Below, in pieces: positions 61,507 through 64,000 of a DNA stretch of 64,000 nucleotides. The translations under genes and the position numbers were made by a program. The first letter of the stretch is position 1. Every line of letters starts with the position of its first letter. The notes beneath the pieces are model-generated. The model did not search any database. It saw only the letters and a program-made list of their open reading frames with translations, and was not told where the DNA came from. Source of the stretch: CAVQEK01 sp964596645 (GTDB taxonomy: Bacteria > Bacteroidota > Bacteroidia > Cytophagales > Cyclobacteriaceae); the NCBI GenBank assembly GCA_964596645.1, contig CAZQVB010000015.1, positions 1 to 64,000 of the forward strand, written 5' to 3'.

Positions 61507-64000
61507 ATGAATACATTTTTTACATGCGCCAGCTCACGCAACTTCGGTAGGCTAATTATTGCCCTGGCCTTGATTTACGCCAATTCGGGGGCATTTGCGC
61601 AGCAACTGGCCTTCCCGGGTGCCGAAGGTGGGGGCCGCTTCGCTGTCGGTGGCCGCTTTGGCGAGGTATACACAGTGACCAACCTGAACGACGCCGGACC
61701 AGGCAGCCTGCGCGATGCAGTGAGCAAATCCAATCGCACCGTCATATTCAGGGTTTCGGGCGTCATCCACCTAAAAAGCCGCCTGCAGATTGCCCAAGAC
61801 AGCATCACCATAGCCGGGCAAACAGCACCCGGAGACGGCATCTGCATCACCGGCTATGCTGTAAACATCAACGCCAGCCACCTGATCATTCGCCACATCC
61901 GCGCACGACTGGGCGATGCTAACTCGGTGCAAGACGATGCTATGAACGGCACCAGTCGCCAAATACACGACATCATCATCGATCACTGCTCACTGAGCTG
62001 GTCGGTGGATGAAACAGGTTCTTTTTATGGGATGAAAAACTTTACGCTGCAGTGGTGCATCTTGAGTGAAAGCCTGTACAACTCTGTACACGGCAAAGGT
62101 AAGCATGGCTACGGGGGCATTTGGGGCGGAAACAATGCTACCTTTCACCACAACCTGTTGGCACACCACACCAGCCGCAATCCGCGATTTGGCGGAAGCC
62201 GCTATCACGGAGAGCCTGATAAAGAGGTCGTTGACTTCAGGAATAATGTGGTTTACAACTGGGGCGGCAACTCGGCGTATGGAGGCGAGGGCGGCAACTA
62301 CAACATGGTGAACAACTACTATAAGGCAGGCCCGGCTACATCGGGAAGCCTCACCACCAGCTCGCCTTCCAACAAGAGAAACCGCATCCTCAACTATACC
62401 AGCTACTACTTTGGCACCGATGCAGCCGTTTATCCCGATACACTGTGGGGCGGCAGGTTTTACATCCATGGCAATTACGTAGAAGGATATCCCGATGTGA
62501 CGGCCAACAATTGGGAGAAAGGCGTACAGAAAGACAGTTATTATAGAGCCGAACAATTGATAGAAGAGGCCAGGCTGCCTGCACCCGTTGACACCCCGCC
62601 CGTCGATACACAGCCGGCCGAGGAGGCATATCTGTCGGTTTTGCAAGGCGCAGGCGCCACTTTGCCCCGCCGCGATGCTATAGATGCCCGCATAGTTGCC
62701 GAAGCAAAAACCGGCACTGCCACCTACGAGGGCGCTACGTATGCCAAGATCAATGGCACCGGCATAAGTCATCCTTCGGGCATCATCGATACCCCGGCCG
62801 ATGTTGGGGGCTTGCCAACTTATGAGTCTGCACCACCACCCGCCGATTCCGATTCCGACGGCATGCCCGACGCATACGAATCGAACAGCGGCCTCGATGC
62901 TCAAAACCCTGCCGATGCAGCCACCATCACCGGCGGTGGATATTCCAACCTGGAGATTTACCTGAACAGTATCAGGAGTTCTGAATCGGCTATACAAATA
63001 GAAGGTGCAATAGCTCCCTTTTATCAAGAAATCGGCACACCATCGGCATCGCAGTCATACACCGTGTCGGCTGGGGGTATAGATCGTGACATCAAAATAT
63101 CCGCGCCTGCCGGCTATGAGCTGTCAGGCGATGGTGGCGCCACATGGAAGGGGCCGAATGCGCCGCTGGTGCTTCCCCCGCAAAATGGTGCAGTGCCGCC
63201 AGTACTGATCATGGTAAAGCTTCATGCCAGCGCGGTGGGTGCTTACCCGGGCACATTGCTACACAGCAGCGAGGGCACAGCATCCGTGGGCATACCTTTA
63301 GTCGGCACGGTGTCATCGCCACAGGCAGCCCCGGCTGGTACACGAGCAGTGGTGGCCAAAGACGGTTCTGGCCAATTCACCACCGTACAGGCAGCCATCG
63401 ATGCGGCGCCCTCCGGCCGTACCCACCCATATATCATTTTCATAAAAAACGGCATATACAAGGAGCGGATAGAGGTGCCCTCCAACAAGCCCTACTTGCA
63501 ACTGATCGGGCAAAGCGTGGCCAATACCATCCTTACTTACGACAACTACTCCGGCAAAAGCATGCCCGGTGGCGGCACATTCGGCACGTCCAACTCCGCC
63601 TCGTTTTTTGTGAACGCCAGCGATTTCACGGCCGTCAATATCACTTTTGAAAACACTACCGGCGATGCACCGCAGGCCCTGGCCATCAATGTAAACGCCG
63701 ACCGGGCAGCTTTTAAAAATTGCCGCTTCTTAGGCGGGCAAGATACCATCCTCACCAATGGTGCCGGCAACAGGCAATACTACCGCAACTGCTACATCGA
63801 TGGTGTTGTGGACTTTATATTCGGACCAGCCATTGCCGTGTTCGACTCCTGCATCGTATATGCCAAAAGCCGGAAAGATGGCCTGAGCGGCAGCTACATC
63901 ACCGCCGCCAATACGCCCAACGGGCAGCAGTATGGTTATGTATTTCGGGGAAGTACCCTACCGTCCAACACCGGTACTACGCAGTATGTACTCGGGCGGC
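61507..64000 (+). CDS. Pectate lyase (PL1) - pectin methylesterase (CE8) fusion, 3' end outside window
   Basis: An open frame of at least 831 codons, cut by the window end. Signal peptide ends ANSGAFAQ (about residue 28). Residues 30-360 are a PL1-type parallel beta-helix (QLAFPGAEGGGRFAVGGR, GSLRDAVS, IIIDHCSLSWSVDE, NPRFGG near 223). A Ca-binding-like DSDSDGMPDAYE loop lies near 444, an Ig-like module at about 497-604, and a CE8 pectinesterase from about 612: Asp745 in GGQDT and Asp769 in DFIFG are the catalytic pair, and the LGR arginine is the last complete codon (831). One protein can thus demethylate homogalacturonan and cleave the exposed polygalacturonate. A C-terminal type IX signal may follow outside the window. 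Confidence 0.9.
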   Translation, partial: MNTFFTCASSRNFGRLIIALALIYANSGAFAQQLAFPGAEGGGRFAVGGRFGEVYTVTNLNDAGPGSLRDAVSKSNRTVIFRVSGVIHLKSRLQIAQDSITIAGQTAPGDGICITGYAVNINASHLIIRHIRARLGDANSVQDDAMNGTSRQIHDIIIDHCSLSWSVDETGSFYGMKNFTLQWCILSESLYNSVHGKGKHGYGGIWGGNNATFHHNLLAHHTSRNPRFGGSRYHGEPDKEVVDFRNNVVYNWGGNSAYGGEGGNYNMVNNYYKAGPATSGSLTTSSPSNKRNRILNYTSYYFGTDAAVYPDTLWGGRFYIHGNYVEGYPDVTANNWEKGVQKDSYYRAEQLIEEARLPAPVDTPPVDTQPAEEAYLSVLQGAGATLPRRDAIDARIVAEAKTGTATYEGATYAKINGTGISHPSGIIDTPADVGGLPTYESAPPPADSDSDGMPDAYESNSGLDAQNPADAATITGGGYSNLEIYLNSIRSSESAIQIEGAIAPFYQEIGTPSASQSYTVSAGGIDRDIKISAPAGYELSGDGGATWKGPNAPLVLPPQNGAVPPVLIMVKLHASAVGAYPGTLLHSSEGTASVGIPLVGTVSSPQAAPAGTRAVVAKDGSGQFTTVQAAIDAAPSGRTHPYIIFIKNGIYKERIEVPSNKPYLQLIGQSVANTILTYDNYSGKSMPGGGTFGTSNSASFFVNASDFTAVNITFENTTGDAPQALAINVNADRAAFKNCRFLGGQDTILTNGAGNRQYYRNCYIDGVVDFIFGPAIAVFDSCIVYAKSRKDGLSGSYITAANTPNGQQYGYVFRGSTLPSNTGTTQYVLGR

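Noticed and set aside
61990..63027. Minus-strand open frame (345 codons) opposite the pectate lyase
   Set aside because: It is antisense to a recognised enzyme and its translation is biased to Val, Ile, Gly and Cys without family similarity.
1..64000. Search for tRNA, rRNA, CRISPR arrays, intact insertion sequences and prophage genes
   Set aside because: No cloverleaf-like segments, regular spacer repeats, transposase motifs or phage structural genes were noticed by eye. A short RNA gene could still be missed without a covariance search.

Overview
The window looks like a chromosomal segment of a Bacteroidota bacterium, most likely a cytophagalean. The evidence is a SusC/SusD pair with a hybrid two-component sensor, type IX secretion components (PorV2/PorU2-like), TonB- and OmpA-type envelope proteins, PspC/DUF2807 proteins, and sparse Shine-Dalgarno signals. 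Coding DNA is moderately G+C rich. One gene near 13 kb and the repeat-rich stretch beside it are clearly more A+T rich. Two runs of ten Ns mark assembly gaps. I saw no tRNA, rRNA, CRISPR array, intact insertion sequence or prophage.

Layout. 0-6 kb: omega-amidase-type hydrolase, peptide deformylase, an extended YeiH-type membrane protein with a small membrane partner, and a PD40/OmpA envelope protein broken by a gap. 6.1-10.6 kb: a minus-strand export operon (membrane fusion protein, FtsX-type permease, TolC-type channel) with no ATPase gene in the window. 10.9-12.1 kb: methyltransferase and VOC protein. 12.1-14.6 kb: an accessory patch with a gene remnant, an A+T-rich TonB-like gene, a probable group II intron fragment, a 76-bp hairpin repeat also present at the window start, and three copies of a short palindromic repeat. 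14.6-25.2 kb: unsaturated glucuronyl hydrolase, SAM hydroxide adenosyltransferase family protein, PhoH, GNAT, hybrid histidine kinase, manganese catalase, PspC/DUF2807 protein and its PadR regulator.

25.4-31.5 kb: a translationally coupled PorV2-PorU2 pair of the type IX secretion family. 32-41 kb: two lipoproteins flanking a tight operon (lipoprotein, DUF983, truA, ABC exporter), then a CBM20-bearing 4-alpha-glucanotransferase. 41.3-49.8 kb: a stress cluster of DUF2188, two YtxH proteins, small lipoproteins, UspA, an ArsC-fold protein and Dps around a kinase, a sigma-54 activator and a single-domain receiver. Several of its promoter regions, and that of the manganese catalase, carry a TGGCA(C/T) element placed like a sigma-54 -24 box.

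49.9-64 kb: a polysaccharide utilisation locus that is very probably for pectin (homogalacturonan). A one-protein hybrid regulator is divergent from susC, susD, a DUF5123 surface lipoprotein and a secreted enzyme that fuses a pectate lyase to a pectin methylesterase. The last gene runs off the window. The enzyme would demethylate and cleave pectin outside the cell, SusC/D would import oligosaccharides, and a GH88-type hydrolase such as the one at 14.6 kb could remove the unsaturated uronate ends made by the lyase.
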